Shown in pieces: positions 33,592 to 46,311 of a stretch of DNA of 64,000 nucleotides (its first letter is position 1; each line of letters begins with the position of its first letter). Both the position numbers and the translations under genes were made by a program. Source of the DNA: Salvia splendens. Lineage: Eukaryota; Streptophyta; Magnoliopsida; Lamiales; Lamiaceae. Location: NCBI RefSeq assembly GCF_004379255.2, contig NC_056052.1:12556589-12620588 (forward strand), read 5' to 3'. The notes under the pieces were generated by a model. The model was not told where the DNA came from. It saw only the letters and a program-made list of their open reading frames with translations, and did no database searches.

Positions 33592-34541
33592 GGATCAATG
33601 CATGAGCTTGTTTAAGTTATTCAAAGGTTTTCGAAATACCACTATTGAGTTATCGGGTGTGTATTATTGCACATCCGTTCGTGTTTTAGAACATTGCATG
33701 ATCGTATCACTTAGTTTTAAATCTGCAATGAAAAATTCCACAAACAATCTTGAGTTAATGTGTGTTTTATATTACATGGTTGAAAAATGGCTCAAGTATT
33801 TCAACGAGATCCCCACGGTTTTTTTGCTTGCCAAAGTTTTGGATACAAAGTGGAAACTAGTTGGTACTTTCAAAATTTTAGAATTCTATTATAACAATTT
33901 GGCTTCTATTGATCTTTGCAAACTGACGAGGACGACAACTACATAAACCTAGCCCAAACATTCCAAATAAACCTCCCCCACCTCCAAAGAAGTTTTGAGT
34001 TCGACTTGCGGGCTCTCTTTCACGATTACGAAGCCAAATACAACCATACCCACCAAGTGAGACCTAGCCCCCCCGTCAAACACATAACTTTGGCTTCTTC
34101 CAAGTTGATGACCCCGACGCCCAATCCCAATTGGCGGACCTATATGGCTTCAGCAGCGGAGGAAGGACGGTAAATTCGACAAGTGAGTTAGACTTATATT
34201 TTGACTCACACTTTTCATTCAATGAGGAAGAATGAGGTCCCGTTCCCCAACAAATCGACGTCCTAGATAGGTGGGGATCATACGAGAAAGATTTTCCCAT
34301 CTTTGCATCAATGGCCAAGGAGATCTTTTCGGTTCCGGCTTCCACTGTCGCCGTCGAGTCCGCCTTTAGTGTTGGAGGCAACGTCTTGGACGACAGAAGA
34401 AGTAGACTCACCGGGCAAAACATGGAAGCCACCATGTTACTTGATGATTGGTGCTCCGCCGAAATTAGAGACCATGAACCGGATTGGAACAATCATGTAG
34501 TACAACCCGACCAAGACTACTTCCCCGACGAAGAAGAGTAG
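33592..34541 (+). pseudogene. hAT transposase, C-terminal part
   Basis: Plus-strand fragments in successive frames encode the second half of a plant hAT transposase. 33602-33944 has TIELSGVYYCTSVRVLEH and MVEKWLKYFNEIPTVFLLA. 33916-34173 is a degenerate linker. 34311-34541 is the hAT dimerisation domain, with AKEIFSVPASTVAVESAFS and GNVLDDRRSRLTGQN. At least two frame breaks separate them, and the upstream half, including the zinc finger and the first catalytic residues, is missing. The enzyme would have cut and pasted hAT DNA in the nucleus, and this copy is dead. Confidence 0.85.
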
Positions 34542-34754
34542 GCGCGCCGCCAATTCCTACGATCAAGCCAAATATGTAAGCAAGGTAAGAGAACTACATG
34601 GACTTTGATTCCAAAATGCAATTGAGCATTGAGGATACGTAGGCATCTCAACTTAAATTTTAAATTTAAGTTGAGCTCAAGTCCTTTTCCTTTATTTTTT
34701 CCCCCTTTGTTTCGAATATGTAATTTGTAAATTGTAATCAAGACTTTAAGTCTT

Positions 34755-34891
34755 TTGTAATTTATAATTTTTAAGTTGTAATTTGTAAATTTTAAGTTGT
34801 AATTTGTAGTTTTAAAGTTGTAATTTGTAATTTTTTAGTTGTAATTTGTAATTTTAAAGTTGTAATTTGTAATTTTAAAGTTGTAATTTGT
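34755..34891 (+). repeat. AT-rich tandem repeat in the hAT 3' region
   Basis: About seven imperfect units of roughly 21 bp based on TTGTAATTTGTAATTTTAAAG, downstream of the transposase stop. Confidence 0.8.
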
Positions 34892-35187
34892 ATCAATAAA
34901 ATTACATTTGTACATCGCTTTATTCTAATTTTATTTATACAAATATATTTACATTTTTTACTTGAATTACAAATTCACAATGTATAAAAAAAAAATTGAA
35001 CCGCCGAACCGGACGAACCAGCCCGGAACCGGACATGCAACGGCGGTTCCGGCGGTTCACGGTTCAGGAACCGGAACCGCCGAACCTTGGCCGGGCTGGT
35101 TCAGGTTCACTTATTTTTTGAACCGGAACCGGCGGTTCCGAACCGTGAACCGCCGGTTCCCGAACCGTGGTGACGTCTAGCCGGGCT

Positions 35188-36212
35188 ACGCTAAGTCCAC
35201 GTCCATCCGCAACCCCGTTTTGAGGTACCTCCACCCGGCCATGACCCAACTTATGTTTGCTAGGATTGATGGTGGGAGTGTTTTCCAAACCGAGCTCAAC
35301 GTCATGTGGTGTCTTCTCACCAGAAGGGGGTTTAACTTTGGAACCCTCTTCACTCTCTACGTTGACCGGATCTCCAAAAAGGACGGGGGAGTTATTTGTT
35401 GCGGAGGTTTGATCACGACGCTCGCCAAACATCTTGGGATCTCGACCGCAGGGTTCGCCGAAGACATGGTGGAGAGATTCATCACCTACGAGGAGCTTTT
35501 CTCGGTATGTCTTTTAAAGACCGATGCTAGCAGTTAAAGATTCTTTTTGCGAGTGGATTGGGGTCACTTTCTCATTCCATTCCCATTTGACCAAGGTCGA
35601 CACGTTGGGCAACCAAGCCAATTGGAAGCTCAACACTCCCGCTCACCGGAGAGCCATCGAGGCTAACCCCATTAATGGGGATTTTAGGAGGAGGAACATC
35701 CCTTCCCGCATCCCCGTCTTCGACTTCAAAGATGATTCCGCCTTCGATGCCATTGACAATTATCAAGAAGAGGCGGAGCATTCACATGGTCAAGGGAGTG
35801 GAGTGCCGCCACCACCAGAAGATGAAGAAGAAGAAGAAGAAGAGGAAGAAGAAGTGGAAGTCCACCGCCGCCGCACTAGAGCCAACCGTCGTCGTGGGAG
35901 GCCTAACGCCAATGAGGAGTTCCAAGCCAACACCTCCACCCAACTAGGGACAATCGATGGGCGGAGCAACAACAAGAGAACGCCTATAACCGCCAAGGAT
36001 GGGCGGCACAAGACGAATGGCGAATGGCGGAGCAAGAATTTTGGGAGCATCAACGGCTAGAAGATGTTCATCAACATGAACAAATTGCCGAACTACATAG
36101 AATGGACGCCGAGGCTCGAGCGGAGCGCTAAACTATGAGTGGGGACATCGCCTATCTTATTGGCTCCTTTGACGACCTCAACGCTCGTTTCCCTTCTCCT
36201 CCTCAAGATTGA
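35188..36212 (+). pseudogene. ATHILA ORF (env-like) of element E, 3' part
   Basis: Continuation of the gene at 26122-26584 beyond the hAT, in frame through RNPVLRYLHPAMTQ and MWCLLTRRGFNFGTLF. A frame change near 35510-35530 leads to a second frame (35524-36060) with SFHSHLTKVDTLGNQANW, then a run of Glu encoded by GAA/GAG codons at 35824-35853, and an Arg-rich stretch. A further frame change near 35960 leads to a tail ending at TGA 36210-36212. The order (conserved domain, acidic run, basic patch, charged tail) parallels the B-element protein though sequences differ. Confidence 0.7.
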
Positions 36213-37870
36213 AGAAGTCAAGCTCATGACTTTAAATGAGCACTTGTATCATTGTTTTGTTTTGAAGACAATTTCTTTTTATATTTTGATAATTTTTGCT
36301 TAAGCTTTTGAATACTATTTGTTTTGTCTTTAGTTTTCATATCTTTAAAAAATTTTCGCAGGTTCTGACCTTCGCCGGCGACCGCTGTAAAGTCCACAAC
36401 GGCTAGTCGGCCAGCTTTTGGAAAGTTACTGACTCGCCGTGGCGACTGACGGAGAACCCCCAGTGACCGCCGCACAATTGCAGTTTCCAGTGCGATTTTT
36501 TGAATTTTTAGAATTTTCGCCCAGTCCAACCTCTACGCGAAATTTTTCATGGTATGTTTTCTTTTTAGTAGTTTACTCACGTCCTGACCGACCACTCAAA
36601 CTTATTTTACACTTTGTTGTAAATAAGTTTGGGTGGATGAAGTTGTGGACAGTGAGTTTAGGTTTTTGTTCTAGGTTTTTAGTTTAATTTTTGTTCTAAA
36701 ATCCCAAAGGTGAATCCATGTCATGAACATAGCATGAAGAACTTAGAAACACGCGTGTTTAGGGATACATTAGACCGAGTTGCTGATGATATTTAATTCC
36801 ATCGATGTTTAAGTATGGCTTGACGTCTTGATTTGATGGTTTAGTGTAAAGGTGCATAATTAGTGAATTACTTGTTCGCCTTGAATCATGCTTATACTTT
36901 GTGAGATTTGAGCCTAATTTTTTTTCATGTATGATTTGTCTGCATTCATGTATATGTTTCTAGAACTTGTTCCTAGTCTTCATAAGTTTAGATAGTGTTT
37001 AAGTTGATTTAGGAGGATGTTAGGCCATATTTTCTTAGCTACTTTTATTCCCAAATAAATGGGGAATTGTCTGCATTCATGTATATGTTTCAAGAACTTC
37101 CAGCCTTTATGCCTATCCTTTGGAAGCCAAATAAATGGGGACAATTCCTTGGGTTAGTTGTTTAGAATTTTGGTATCTTTTGTAAAGGAATTGGAAAGAT
37201 ATGGGAGAAAGTTATTAAAAGTAGTGTGCTTAAATATAGAAAAGTGCAAGTTGTGAAATATAGAAAAAAAATTCAAAATGTGTGCTTGATCTAGAAAGGA
37301 TGCTTATGAGAAAGAAAAAGAAAAGAAAAAGAAAGAAAGGATGTGAAAAAAAAATCAAAGGATTGGAAAGTGAGTTGAAGGAGAAGAAATAGAGTTAGAA
37401 GTGTCTTGGGTTTTTAGAAAAGTGGAGTCAATTTAACTCTACTTTAGCCAAATATTCCTCACCTACCAAAGAGCCTACATTACAACAAAAAATAAAGACC
37501 TTTCGGACTTTTGATGTTTAATCACATCAGTAGAGGAGGGATTAGACTTTGAGCAAGCCTATGGTAAACTTTGCATGATGCATGATTTGAGAGTTACTTT
37601 GCCATAAACACTTTGAGAGTGAGAGATAAATCACTTCTCATCTTTGGAAGTTTGCCACATGTGATTGCATGAATTCAAAGTGTTCCACAAGTTAGTAATG
37701 AAAGTGCACTAATAAGCCTTGCTTGATTTGATCGCGTTAGTACATATTTAATCTATCTTTTCCATACTTTGAGGCAATTACGACATCTAGTCCTTGTGCA
37801 TTCCATGCGTCTATTTTTGTTTCTTTATTGTTTTTTTCGAGGATAAACAAAAATGTAAATTTGGGGGAGT
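36213..37870 (+). other. 3' untranslated region of element E
   Basis: No gene seen. 36366-36480 has GCGACCGC-type motifs. A 24-bp direct repeat starting TTGTCTGCATTCATG occurs at about 36937 and 37068. A purine-rich stretch lies at 37300-37390. It ends with a GAGGATAAACAAAAATG signature and the polypurine tract TTGGGGGAG before the LTR. Confidence 0.7.
37860..37870 (+). promoter_or_regulatory. Polypurine tract of element E
   Basis: TTTGGGGGAGT immediately before TGATACGC. The form is typical for Athila-like elements and sets the LTR start at 37871. Confidence 0.75.
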
Positions 37871-39226
37871 TGATACGCTCGGATTTTGCATGGTTTTAAG
37901 GCCATTATTTGGTCTGTTTTGAATGTCAAAGTTGCATTACATGTCCATTATTTGCATATTTTATATACTTTGGTATTTTTACATGTTTTGTGAGAAATGT
38001 GCATATTTGAGCTTAAAAAGGGAATCAAAAGGCGAAGTAGGAAATTTAGTGTTTCTGGGAGCGTCCAGCGACCGCTGCAACACTGCCGGTGACAGCCAGC
38101 ACTCAGCGGCCGCCATATCTGTAGCAGCCTGTTCCGGGAAATTTGTGCATGGAATGAGACACGCCCAGCGACCGCTGGGCAATGCGTGGCGACCGCCACC
38201 TAAGAGTCAGAAGCTTCGGAGCAATGCATGGCGACCACTGGCCAAGGTGCAGCGGTCCGCTACAAAAACGCGATGAGAAGAATTTTCCCTACTTCCTCTC
38301 CAAGATTTACCATATTTTGCAACCCTTTTCCTTATTTGAGAAGGGGTGATTTTCCTCTATAAATAGCCCCTCAAGCTTCATCATTAGGATCCTCTTTTTG
38401 AAACATATTTTCTAGAGATTAAAAGTTAGAGTACTTCATTGTGTGAGGAGTTGAAGAAGGATTCAAGAGCATCAAAGCTACAAGGATTCAACCTTTGGGT
38501 TTTATTTGCTTTAGTTTTATATTCCAATTATTTTCACTTAAATCTATGTTTTTAGATTATTCTATCATGTGTAACTAAATTCATAGGATTCTAGGGATGT
38601 GTTAGTAACGATTTTGGTTATACAATTTCTTTTCTATTTAATATCCATTTTGTTCTAACTTTGTTTCTTCCTTAAGTTGTTGGATAATGCTTCACGTTTG
38701 AGTGACACATTCTTTGATGAATTAATATAACTTGCTACATAATCGTGAAAGGAGGTTGGCGAGTTTGGTCCACTTAATAGACACTACAATTAGGACTTTT
38801 CAAGGGTCTTAGGAGCTTTTAGGAGTTACCAATTTAGGATTGACAACCCTAATGTTTGTAACCAACGTTTGCATAGCATGAGCATAAACTAGGTGACTCG
38901 TTCTACCAAAGTAAGAACTGTGCTAGGGTATTGTAGTTGGAATTTGTATAACCATAACTGTGAACGCACATCCCTAGAATTCCCTTATCTCTATACTTTT
39001 ATCTCCGTGATTTATTTGCAATTAGTTGTTTATTGCTTTCAAACTTTTCTTTGTTTTCAAAAATTCACAAATCTTTCGGTTTTTCCAAATAGTAATTGAG
39101 TTTTATTAGAGGATAGCCAAGATGTGATTGTTTTCCCCGTAATCGATATCCGGTACTGACCTTTAGCTATACTATTCCTACTCTGTATACTTCCAAGTAT
39201 TTATAGTGCCAATAAAAAAATCATCA
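37871..39226 (+). mobile_element. 3' LTR of element E
   Basis: Starts TGATACGCTCGG. The end is placed at ATCATCA (39226) because homology with the inverted fragment at 58335-58696 stops there and C-type gag begins. TATA box at 38358-38366. 38045-38275 has five GCGACCGC/GCGGTCGC-like motifs, including the palindrome CAGCGACCGCTG. 1356 bp. Confidence 0.78.
38358..38366 (+). promoter_or_regulatory. TATA box of E LTR
   Basis: TATAAATAG in TCCTCTATAAATAGCCCC. Confidence 0.65.
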
Positions 39227-41420
39227 AGAGATACAGAGTCCAATTGGAGAATCAGAGAAGTAGCCAATCCAGTCATCACCAGATCTGGGTTGAACACAGG
39301 GGGACCGTTAAATACTAGTTCTGAAGGAGAGGAAGATCAACTTCTGGTTGTTGAGTCGAAAGAGAAAACTGTTGTAAAGGAAGGACCAGTCAGAATGGTT
39401 GCGTTATTGGATGACGATCCTGAGATCGGTTCTCTCCATGCTCACTTGCATGGTGAGCCTGCCCAAGCTATTGTGGTGACTCAAGGGCAAGCTAATATAG
39501 AGGTAAAGAATAGCGTGTTGGTCGTTATGCCTCACTATTATGGAAGGAAAATTGAGAACCCATATGACTTCCTACATGAGTTATGCAAAATCTTCGGAAT
39601 GCAGAAGCGTCCAACTGGATCAATTGAGGAAGATTACTGACTAAGTGCCATTCCTTTCGCATTAAAAGGAGAAGCTGATACTTGGTTCATGAGGCTGCCT
39701 CCAAACTCTATCAGGACGTGGGCTGATTTCAGACCCCAGTTTTTGGATTATTTTTTCCCTCCACGAAGACTATTGCCCTAAAAAAGGAGATACAAGGAGC
39801 CCATCAAGATGGCAATGAAATTTTGAGTCTGTAATGGAGTAGGTTAAAGGAGATGCTGGATGCCTATCCCAACAACCACATGGTGGAGGCAGAAATCTAC
39901 AACAATTTTTATGAAGGAATGACACCCGAGAGCAAGGATTTGATAAATTCCTCAAGTGGTGGTGATTTTTCTGTGTTGAAGGTGAGTGAAGCGAAAAGGG
40001 TTCTTGATAGGCTGGTCAACGCCAAGAAAACTTATGACACTCCTAGAGCCCTGATAATGAGACGAGTAGCAGCAAATAGAACTACAGAAACAACTGAAGA
40101 CAGAATGGAGGCCTGAACGGATAGGCTGGAGTAGGTGATACTGACTGCTATGGAGAAAAACACTTCATCTGCTCCCCCGAAGAAAGTGAAGATTGCATCG
40201 AGTCAAGAAGAAAGTTATTCCAATTATGGACCTCCAGGAGAGCAGGAGTTTCAAGCACAGGTGAATGCGGTTGGGAACTGGAATCAGAACAATAACTGGA
40301 ACCCTTGGAAGAACAAAGATGCCCAAAGGAGGGACCAACCAAATTTCAGATAGGCGGATCCGAACACAGCCCAATAACCGCCACCCGCGATTACCTACTA
40401 GCAGCCACCAGCGTTGAGTTATCAACAGCCGCCAGCTATCAGTTATCCACAACAGTCGGAAGGGCAACCTCAGTGGAAAAACCGTAACCATGATGAGAAG
40501 AACAACTGGAACAATAATAGGGGACAAGGGAACCAACCTAATTGGTCAAACCAGAATCAAAATAATCAGAGGGTCTCCTATGTTCCACCACATCAGAGAG
40601 GATACCAGGCCAGCAATCAGAACACTCAGCCACAACAACATGGTAATCAAGGCCCACATGGTAACTTCCATCATGGACAGGGTTTTACGTCAAGCCATCC
40701 ACCGGGAGTCAATCCGAGCCAACCGATTTTCAAATTACCTAAACACATAGATGACTTAGTGGGGGATTTGATGAATTCTCAATAGCACATCCTGGGAAAT
40801 ATGCAAGCCAATAAGGATCTGGTGCATCGGATACAGGATGCCCAACATGAGCAGAAGGCGACTATGGATATGCTTACCAAACAACTTTCCTAGATGGCCA
40901 CAACGTTGAATGAGATACGTGGACATGATGGTCGGATCCCTAATACTATCAAGATGCCCGACAGAGCCAATATTAGCAAAATAACTCTGCGATCAGGGAA
41001 GGATTATGCCTAGCCCTTGGGAAGGGCAGATAGAGGAAGCAAAGAGCTAATCCCGGGGGAAAATGGAAGAGACAACAATGAAGAGAATCCTATGAATGAG
41101 GCGATAAGAACACTACCTCAGTTGGTTGACCTAATATCGATTGATCAAAATGAAAATGAACAAGTTGAAGAAACAAAAGGGCATGAGGGTGAAACCTCTA
41201 ATGAAGGCTCTAGCAATGCGGTCAAGCGTACTAAACCCACCACAATAGAGGGGAGGTTAAGAGGCAGAAGGAGGATCCGACCGACTTCATGCAGATTTTT
41301 GGCAAGCTTGAGATCAATCTTCCTTTTCTACAAACATTGATACTGCCCCCGTTCAGCAGGTTTATCAAAGATTTCATAGTTGGCAAAGCTAAGGATGATG
41401 GGGAGATTGTGATCGGAGAG
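39227..41420 (+). pseudogene. Athila-like gag of the large C element
   Basis: Frame-broken gag. 39227-39640 has VITRSGLNTGGPL, then DDDPEIGSLHAHLHGEP and NPYDFLHELCKIFGMQKRP. After a stop, GEADTWFMRLPPNSIRTW (39670-39720). 39853-40116 has EIYNNFYEGMTPESKDLI. 40414-40785 is Gln/Asn-rich, with WNNNRGQGNQPNW. About 40970 has SKITLRSGKDYA, a landmark of this gag type. The gag-protease linker (FGKLEINLPFLQT) runs to 41420, where a solo A LTR interrupts. The reading resumes at 53291 with protease. Its 5' end is cut by the E LTR. It forms the capsid of the particle in the family and cannot be expressed intact here. Confidence 0.85.
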
Positions 41421-41891
41421 TGTAACACCCCGAAAAACATCGACTTTTTATTCTTCTTAATGTGGATGTTGATTGAGAATATCTTTTATGGAAATTTATT
41501 TCTCTATGTGATTGAGCTAACTATGTGAATTTATTTGTGGTGAGTGAGGTGGGATAATGTGATATAATTTCCAGTGTGAGAATTTAATTAATTGGGATCA
41601 TGCATTTTTTTTCTAACCACTTTATTTTGAGATTTTCGGCCCCTTCAATTTAATTGAAATAATACTATCTTTCTTGGATTTAATTAATTGCTTTGGGATA
41701 TTTATCCAAATTAAATCCAAACCAAAACATCCCTAATTTATTCTACATAATTTTTGACCCCTAACCATTTCTTGAGAATTTCGAAAATCCCCTATTACTT
41801 AGGAGGATGAATTATTTTTTTTCGATTTAATTGGTACATTGTTTAATTCTCTTCTTGAATTTAGAATCCAATTAAATCTTGCCATACCTTT

Positions 41892-43395
41892 TGAAAGAGC
41901 AGGTTTGCGTCAGGTGTCGTTTCAAGCAGGGGTGTATCCTACTGATCAGTATGGAAGTCCCAGCTAATCCTGAATCCTGGCATCAATAATTCATCAACCC
42001 TCTTCTACTGGGTAGTATAGTGAAGGTAGGGGTCGAATCCCACAGGGATGGTGACGATTTGGAGTGATTGTGGTGATATTCTGGAAGGTTTGGTTAGCTA
42101 CCACACTTGGGTTGAGTTTCTACCTAAACGGGAAATTAAAGTGGTACTCTACTGACTAGGAGGAGGGAGAGTTGTCAAACAGATGGCTGTGTACGTATGA
42201 GTGGGGAACATGATGTTTCAGAAATAAATGTAGAAGTTACAAGTTCACTATAAAAGACTAAACGGAATATCAGAAGGAAAGAGGTAGTTAGGTGGCTAGA
42301 CCTGCAGATCTGAAAAGTAACAGCTGAAAAGTAAGGACAAAAGTAAAAAGTTGTTAAAAAATAAGAGTGGTCCCAAACATGGATGGAGATGTTGTCTTCT
42401 TCAACATAAATCAAATCAGATCGGCAAAACCAGATTCATCACCATAAAAACACGGATTAACAACTTTAAGAACACAGATCTACGATTAAAACTTCAAATC
42501 AAAAGATCGAACACTGAAACTGCAACTAAGCTTACTGGACAACATGTAGGGTGGCAGAAATCACGTAAACTGGGTTTTCACACTTAATTAATTCAGATCT
42601 AAAATCTAACAGCTATCTAGACTTGTAAACTCAGAGATATTAACTACAGAAGTTAAAACATGCGAATCCACACTGGAAATTACCGTAACAGCTAGATCTA
42701 AGCTATCTAGGCAGAAAGAAGCGAAAGCAAACATGAACCGATGCTGGAAAACAACTTCATATTCAATAAAACATTTGGATCACAACTATGACTTCAAAGT
42801 AAGCAAAATACTGGAAATGCGAAAGATCCAACATAGAGAAAACAAACAAGATTAACTAGAAAGCAAATAAAGATTGTTTTTGCCACTCCGGGTGATGGAA
42901 CTGCTAACTACGATCGTGCTAACTGGAAAGAGAGAATGGAACTCCGGCAAACTGATGATCTTCAAGTGACCATGGCTGTGGCGAGGAATGAGAATTACGA
43001 AGGATAATGTTGAAGGAGGGATCTACCGAAGAGAAATTGCTAACTAAGCGTAGGAGTTAACTAACTAATTGATCCCCTTTTTTCTCTCCAAGTGGCTTCC
43101 TTTTATAGGGAGGCCCCCTTGATTTTTAGGGTAGACTTCGAATATGAAATGACTCTTTTGCCCCCTTGCTTGCGGCTGATCTTCCCAGCTATCCTTCTTC
43201 TCCATCTCGAGCCTTTTTGGCATGCATACTGGTCAGGATAACATCATCCTGACGCCCTTTCCACTTGAGGTATCCGAACCTTTGCCTACTGGCTAGAACA
43301 CTCAACCTGCACACTTAAGCAACTGTTTTTGCAGATATAATCCAATTATGCACATCATATTGACCAGTAACCAAGGCCTAGAATACGACTTATCA
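41892..43395 (-). mobile_element. 3' LTR of the minus-strand B element
   Basis: On the minus strand it starts TGATAAGTCGTATTCTAGGC and ends CCTGCTCTTTCA. TATA box at 43099-43107 (minus). Confidence 0.9.
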
Positions 43396-45216
43396 AACTG
43401 CTCACACTTACCACATGCTTGTCCTCAAGCGTGAAGAACAAACAAAAAGAAATAAGTCGAATTCTAGCCTTGTTACTCCCCTGACCGACTCTATCCTACC
43501 TTAGACTCTAACTATGACGCAAAGAAAAACAAATAAGAAAGACAAACACATAAAAGAAAACTAAAACACTTAGACACATTAACACAGTAATTGGGCTATA
43601 TTTTCAACCATCCCTTCCCTCGGGATCAGGTGCAATCCAGCCTTAGACAACCTTGAACTTCCGCCGCCCCCCCTTTCTTTCCAGTCAGTATATCCGCTAG
43701 TCAAGATTGCCCAAACTCTCAGCCGAACACTAGGTTCACTCAGTCACTCATACGTTCACCGGGAATGTTAGGACTGCATTCTCTCATATTGCCTGACCAC
43801 AATTGCTTCGGACTTAGATTTCACGTGCAGCTACTGAAGGGCTTAAAGGCTTGAAACGGGGCTATTGGTTTATAGTGTTTTGGGTGGATGTTTCTAAGGC
43901 TCTAAGGTTCAAAAACTTCTACTTTATTTGATGTGGGGGAACCGTGTGCATTTGGGCTCTTGGTTGTTGCTTCTCTTGGCTGGCGCTTCTGGCTTTGATC
44001 TCCAACTGGTCAGTAGCTTCTTGTGGCTTCGCCACCCTTATTCCTTCTCTTTCTTTTTTTGTGGTCAAGTTTTTCTGACCATTTTTCTTCATATTTTTTT
44101 TGTGGCTTCGCCACCCTTATTCCTTCTTTTTTTGGGATCTGGGATGACTCCCTGGTCGATTTTCTTCCTTGGGCCTTCAATCACTCTTGCCCAGTTGGAT
44201 TCTGCTTTCTTGTACACCTTCTGGCCAGTTGCCTTCTTGTCTTATGCCTTGCACACACAATTCCAGGGGCTAGGTGTTATATCTGGGTATGTGTATGGCT
44301 AGAAAGTGGGGTTCTAAAGGTTGGAAAATAATTTTTTATTTTTTTTTGGAGGGGGGAGGGTTTCCTACTGCCTTCAGTGTTGCTACACGCGGTCACTTCA
44401 CCCTAGGCACCTTGTGGCAGCCACTCTTTTCTTTTATGAATTAGTCGAAAGTGGTTCCACTTTAGGCTTTTAACTCACATTCAAAGAGGGCTTTCGTGTT
44501 TGGCTCTAAGGATGGGCTTTTCTTTCATACTCGCATCATCTATCCTGGCTAGGAGGTACTAAGGGGGGTGGTTTCTATTTTCCAGCATGTCGTATCTCCC
44601 TCAATTCCCCTCACCGTCAGCTCAAGACAGTTGAGTTTTAAGCCCAATCAACACACAAAAGAAAAAAAAACTAGACCTAACAAGACACTAACACAAACAC
44701 ATAGACACAGATGACACATATGTACACATCTCATACTGGCCAGTGTATTCCCCCCTCCCACTTCACAATGTCTGTCCTCAGATGGGGCTGTGAAGTGGAA
44801 AAAGGTAATGGCCAGTATGGTTGACGCACAGAAATACCAAAACTCAACAAAACATACTTATACTAAAAACTTCTCACACTTAGGCTATATAATAGGCTAA
44901 GTGGGAGAATGTAAAACCTAAACAGAAACCAACAATTACAAAACACATATATACATAAACTTCTCACACTTAGACAATGCAATGGGCTAAGTGTGAGCCA
45001 ACATGCTTACAAAAAAAAAACAGAAAACACAAACACATGCGCCAAAAATAGCAAACCCTTTACTTCTCACACTCAGACTATAGAATAGGCTAAGTGTTAT
45101 GAATGGGGGTAGCGCTCATACACAAATTATACTACTTAAACAAAGCAAAACAAAATTAAAATATGAAAAACTAAAAACTAAAAACTAAAAAGAAAACTAA
45201 CTCGTCATGGGGGGGT
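43396..45216 (-). other. 3' region of the minus-strand B element with stem-loops
   Basis: Non-coding. Inverted repeats at 44758-44798 (CCACTTCACA/TGTGAAGTGG), 44873-44907, 44963-44997 and 45066-45097 (CTCACACT(T/C)AG/CTAAGTG(T/G)) match those of the plus-strand copy in order and spacing. The plus-strand frames at 43928-44331 fall on T-rich repeats (TGGCTTCGCCACCCTTATTCC occurs twice near 44022 and 44103) and are not conserved. Confidence 0.75.
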
Positions 45217-46311
45217 CTATTGGTGTCGTCTGCTCCTTCGCGGCGCAGGTGGTGCAGGTGGTTCCTCCGGTTGTTCCTTCTCAGTTCCAGATTGGTTCTC
45301 ATCAGACTTCGCCGGCTCCTCGGCATCCGCCGGCACCTCAGCCTTTCCTTCCTCTGTCTCTGCAGCTTCTGTTTCGGGTACCTGTGGTTTATCACTCTGA
45401 CCTCCATGGCCACTAGGTCCAGTCGCTTCCTCTTGCCTTCTCTGAGCTAACTCCATTAAAATTCCTTCCATCACTGACGCTAAACGGGTCATCTCTGATC
45501 TCATTTGTCGATTTTCCTCTCCCATCTCTGCCACGGTCCTCTCCAAAGTCGCTTGCCTTTGAGCTTGCATCCCCTGTCCCGCAGAAGCTCTACCAGCTGG
45601 TATAGCCTCCTGTCCCATTGCGTAGAAAAGCGGAACACCTTCTCTCATGTACACGGCATTTGTGCGGACGAAGAGTGGTATGTCAAACAACACAGGAGGG
45701 CGTACCATGGTCAGCGGGGACAAATCCTCAGCCTCTGTGACAACAATGTTGTTCCCGACAAAGATTCCCAAAATATGGCATAGGGTGAGATTTCGGGCAG
45801 TATGGGTGGCGATCAAATGGCATTGGTACGCAGTCCAGAAACCTAGATGCAATCTCCGTCCATGTTTTGCACACCATAGCAGATACAATTCCGTCATTGA
45901 GGTACGGACGGCTGAGTTTGACTGGCCCAACAAGTTGAAATCTAGATGGAGTTGCACTAGACGTAAAATGGGGTCATTGAAATGGGTTGAGCGAGAGATG
46001 GTTGAAACAAACTCTCCAGCATCTGGATGAGTTAACTCAGCCCAAGCCTCCTGTGGGTCAAAATCGACATGTCTGCGGGGGATTCCTCGTTCCCTATTTC
46101 TCCAATCTGGCCCTATGGCCTCCTCAAGACTGCACATCCCCAGCCGTACCGTCCACTCCATCAGACTCATACTAATCTCTCCTCCAAATAACCTAAAACT
46201 TATAGACACCTCATCTATATCTGTAGTTACCCTGAACCTGAATGTAGTGAAGAATTCTTTCGCAAGCCTAACACAAATTATTTCGGTTTCCATTCGGCAG
46301 CAATCACTCAA
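45217..46311 (-). pseudogene. ATHILA ORF domain protein of the minus-strand B element (364 residues open)
   Basis: Open for 364 residues. It matches 29127-30257 along its whole length: FFTTFRFRVTTDIDEVSISF, MSLMEWTVRLGM, LVQLHLDFNLLGQSNSA, LYLLWCAKHGRRLHLG, a coiled coil around MRSEMTRLASVMEGILMEL, then an acidic, Pro-rich tail ending RRSRRHQ. The frame enters by a frame change from the upstream block (46304-46591), where TGG has become TGA at 46304. Like the other copy it has no membrane helix. I find no catalytic motif. Confidence 0.8.

Larger units (their letters stand above)
26585..35179 (+). mobile_element. hAT transposon carrying an inserted B element
   Basis: Bounded by a perfect 8-bp duplication GCCGGGCT (26577-26584 and 35180-35187). 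Ends are short imperfect inverted repeats: TAGAGGTCTCCA at the left, TAGACGTCACCA reading inward from the right. Both subterminal regions (26600-27010 and 35000-35170) are packed with GGTTC/GAACC and CGGCGGTTC motifs, the presumed transposase binding region. It encodes a broken transposase (27269-27784 and 33592-34541). The middle of the transposase has been replaced by a 5'-truncated B retrotransposon (27785-33591). Confidence 0.9.

Noticed and set aside
35790..36053. Ser-run frame on the minus strand
   Set aside because: Antisense of the GAA/GAG run in the E env-position gene.
43928..44331. Two hydrophobic plus-strand frames that look like membrane proteins
   Set aside because: They come from T-rich repeats with TGGCTTCGCCACC units in the B 3' region. 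The equivalent region in the plus-strand copy (31340-31460) does not preserve the frame.
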